Origin: Balneolales bacterium
GTDB lineage: Bacteria; Bacteroidota; Rhodothermia; Balneolales; Natronogracilivirgulaceae
NCBI GenBank assembly: GCA_007127695.1
Contig: SKYW01000186.1
Coordinates: 1-15,361, forward strand
Direction: 5' to 3'
Length of the DNA stretch: 15,361 bases
The notes under the pieces were generated by a model. It had not been told where the DNA came from, searched no databases, and saw only the letters and a program-made list of their open reading frames with translations. A program made the translations under genes and the position numbers. Below are positions 13,182 through 15,361 of this stretch, one piece after another. Each line of letters begins with the position of its first letter. The first letter of the stretch is position 1.

Positions 13182-15361
13182 TCATTCATCCAGTTCCCGC
13201 AGCAGTTCTTGCAATTGTTCATCATCTTCCACCAGTACTTCGCGGGCGGTGCTACCCTGGTAGGGTCCGACTATTCCCGCAGTATATAGTTGATCGATCA
13301 GGCGTCCGGCCCGGTTGTATCCCAGTTTCATTTTTCGTTGCAGCAGGGAAACCGACCCCTGCTGATGAAGCACGACCACTTTTGCCGCTTCTTCAAACCG
13401 CTCATCCCGTTCGCTTTTGTCCAGCAGGCCCGTCTGACCGTTCTCGTCTTCCACTTCAGGCAGAAAGAAGGGATGGGCGTATCCGGTCTGCTGGCCGATG
13501 AACGCATTGATCCGCTCAACCTCCGCGGTGGAGACAAACGCATTCTGGAGACGGATCATATTGATCCCGCCGCCGTTGTACAGCATATCACCCCTACCAA
13601 CGAGCTGATCGGCTCCCATGGTATCCAGGATGGTCCGCGAGTCGATTTTGGATGCCACGCGGTAGGCGACCCTGGACGGGAAATTTGCCTTGATGGTACC
13701 GGTGATGACATTGACAGACGGACGCTGCGTCGCCACCACAAGATGGATGCCCACTGCCCGTGCCAGCTGTGCAAGCCGCGCTATGGGCTCCTCTATCTGC
13801 TTGCCCGCCGTCAACATAAGGTCAGCCAGCTCGTCGATCACAACCACGATGTAGGGCATGTACCGGTGGCCCAGTTCTTCCTCCAGCACATCACTTTTGT
13901 ATTTCACATTATACGATGCGATATCCCGGACCTGGGCCATTTTCAGAAATTCGTAACGCTGGTCCATCTCCTTGCAGACGCTGTTGAGTGTCTGAAGCAC
14001 CTCGGAAGTATCCGTTATAATCGGTTCCGATGCACTCGGCAAGGTTGCCAGGTAGTGGTTCTGGATATTCCGGAAAAGCGAGAGCTCGATCTTTTTCGGA
14101 TCGATCATCACAAACTTGAGATCGTCCGGGTGGCATTTGTACAACAGGCAGGTGATGATGGTATTGATACCCACCGTTTTTCCCGAGCCGGTCGCCCCGG
14201 CCATCAGCAGGTGGGGCAGCTTGGCCAGATCCACCATGAAAACCTCGTTTTCTATGGTGCGTCCAAATGCCACCGGCAGCGCCATCTTGGTCTCGGCAAA
14301 CTTTCGGGTATTGATCAGGGAGCGTATGTAGACGATCTCCGGATTTTTGTTCGGCACCTCAATGCCCACAGCCGATTTTCCCGGGATCGGCGCAATGATC
14401 CGCAAGCCCTTGGTGGCCATCGCCATCTTCAGGTCATTGGCATAGCTTTCGATCCGGCTGATCTTGACATTCGGCGCCGGCTGCAACTCGTACAGGGTTA
14501 CGGTTGGACCTACGATCGCTTCAATGCCGGTGATCTCGATCCCATGACGGTTCAGCTTGTCAAGGATGACCATCTTGTTCCGGTTGATCTCCTCGTAATT
14601 GACTTCATTTCCTTCATTGGGCGGTTTGTCCAGCAAATCCAAAGTCGGAAATTTGTACTTGATGAGCGGTTTTTCCACCTGTTTTGCCCGCTCACTCTCC
14701 AGCTTGCGTTTGCCGGCTTCCTCCTCTGGCGTGCCGCGGTAGACCGTGATGTCCATATCACTGTCTCCGGATTTTGGATCCTGATCCGCGTCAATGCCTC
14801 CATCCCCCGCCGGATCCAACCCGTTCTGTGCTGCTCCTGTTTTGTCAGCCTGCTTTTCTTTTTCCAAAACGGCCCTCGGGGGTCTGCCTTCCGTGGTTTC
14901 CATCTGTTCATGCCGCCTGCGTTCCTCCTCTTTCTGCCGGGAGGACAACACCAGGCGCTCCCACCGTTTCCGCTTATCCTCCTCGGTGAGCAGCTCAACC
15001 TCTTCCGGACGCTCACCGCCTCTCGCGCGACCCGTGGGATCAACATCATCTTCCTCCTCCCGCGCGGCACGCGATTTCGTAGCACTGCGGCCGGAGCGAC
15101 TCCCATCCACTTCCTGTCCGGCTTCCCGGCGACGCCTCAAAAGCGAAACAAAACCGTCCCGCATCTCCTTCACATTCTCGATGGCGGATTGGATATCTCT
15201 GTTGGTCAACAGGATAACAGCAATGATACTCAGGCTTCCGAGAATGATCACCGGTCCGTACTGGCCCGTCAGGGCCCGCAGGATATATGCGATCGCGAGC
15301 CCGGAGGATCCCGCCCAGTCTACGGTCACCAGATCGAATTCGTTGTGCAGCCAACCCATGA
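13182..15361 (-). CDS. ftsK: DNA translocase FtsK, N-terminus cut by window edge
   Basis: Hexameric ATP-driven DNA pump at the division septum that clears and aligns chromosome termini. The frame runs off the right edge; 725 residues are visible from the first in-window Met (15359), which is almost certainly internal because FtsK normally has several membrane helices before it. The last helix is visible (about 35-52). Residues 55-230 are a charged linker. The alpha/beta motor follows, with Walker A GATGSGKT (388-395), FVMIDPKKIELS (416-427), Walker B IVVVIDELADLM (504-515) and ATQRPSVNVITG (543-554). The C-terminal winged-helix gamma domain (about 651-712) has SVSLLQRKMKLGYNRAGRLI, the DNA-orienting module. 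The NHYLATLPSASEPIITD segment (434-450) is the Bacteroidota-style insertion. It heads the minus-strand block, followed by lolA after 13 bases. Confidence 0.96.
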   Translation of the reverse strand, partial: MGWLHNEFDLVTVDWAGSSGLAIAYILRALTGQYGPVIILGSLSIIAVILLTNRDIQSAIENVKEMRDGFVSLLRRRREAGQEVDGSRSGRSATKSRAAREEEDDVDPTGRARGGERPEEVELLTEEDKRKRWERLVLSSRQKEEERRRHEQMETTEGRPPRAVLEKEKQADKTGAAQNGLDPAGDGGIDADQDPKSGDSDMDITVYRGTPEEEAGKRKLESERAKQVEKPLIKYKFPTLDLLDKPPNEGNEVNYEEINRNKMVILDKLNRHGIEITGIEAIVGPTVTLYELQPAPNVKISRIESYANDLKMAMATKGLRIIAPIPGKSAVGIEVPNKNPEIVYIRSLINTRKFAETKMALPVAFGRTIENEVFMVDLAKLPHLLMAGATGSGKTVGINTIITCLLYKCHPDDLKFVMIDPKKIELSLFRNIQNHYLATLPSASEPIITDTSEVLQTLNSVCKEMDQRYEFLKMAQVRDIASYNVKYKSDVLEEELGHRYMPYIVVVIDELADLMLTAGKQIEEPIARLAQLARAVGIHLVVATQRPSVNVITGTIKANFPSRVAYRVASKIDSRTILDTMGADQLVGRGDMLYNGGGINMIRLQNAFVSTAEVERINAFIGQQTGYAHPFFLPEVEDENGQTGLLDKSERDERFEEAAKVVVLHQQGSVSLLQRKMKLGYNRAGRLIDQLYTAGIVGPYQGSTAREVLVEDDEQLQELLRELDE

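Overview
The window looks like an ordinary chromosomal stretch of a Gram-negative bacterium of the Bacteroidota/Rhodothermota/Balneolota group, most likely close to Balneolales. This rests on remembered family features, not a database search. The FtsK motor carries the Bacteroidota-style NHYLATLP...ITD segment after PKKIELS. ftsK is followed directly by lolA, as is common in that group. An HU-like domain is joined through a membrane helix to SPOR, and Shine-Dalgarno sites are sparse. Several envelope proteins are very acidic, which would fit a halophilic or halotolerant lifestyle (inference only). There are no RNA genes, insertion sequences, CRISPR arrays or phage genes.

Layout. Positions 1-572 (minus) hold a cation diffusion facilitator cut by the left edge. 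After a 118-base divergent spacer comes a plus-strand run: a CCA-adding enzyme/poly(A) polymerase-family protein with an HD domain, ispE overlapping it by 4 bases, and, after a 188-base spacer with a hairpin and a good -35/-10 pair, glgP. Everything from 5827 to the right edge is on the minus strand and converges on glgP. In transcription order it is ftsK (N-terminus cut off by the right edge), lolA, a UPF0104-type eight-helix membrane protein, an 81-base gap, a TonB-receptor-like beta-barrel without a plug, a 67-residue HU-like protein, an HU-TM-SPOR protein, a 38-base gap, then exbB, exbD and tonB.

How the genes fit together. The plus-strand genes are housekeeping: tRNA 3'-end maturation, isoprenoid precursor synthesis and glycogen breakdown. 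The minus-strand block is almost entirely about the cell envelope and division: chromosome pumping at the septum (FtsK), lipoprotein carriage (LolA), an outer-membrane barrel, a membrane protein that could link a cytoplasmic DNA-binding-like domain to septal peptidoglycan (HU-TM-SPOR), and a proton-driven ExbB/ExbD/TonB motor. The most interesting part is the barrel / small HU / HU-TM-SPOR trio beside that motor. It suggests, without proving, a module linking nucleoid, peptidoglycan and outer membrane at division.
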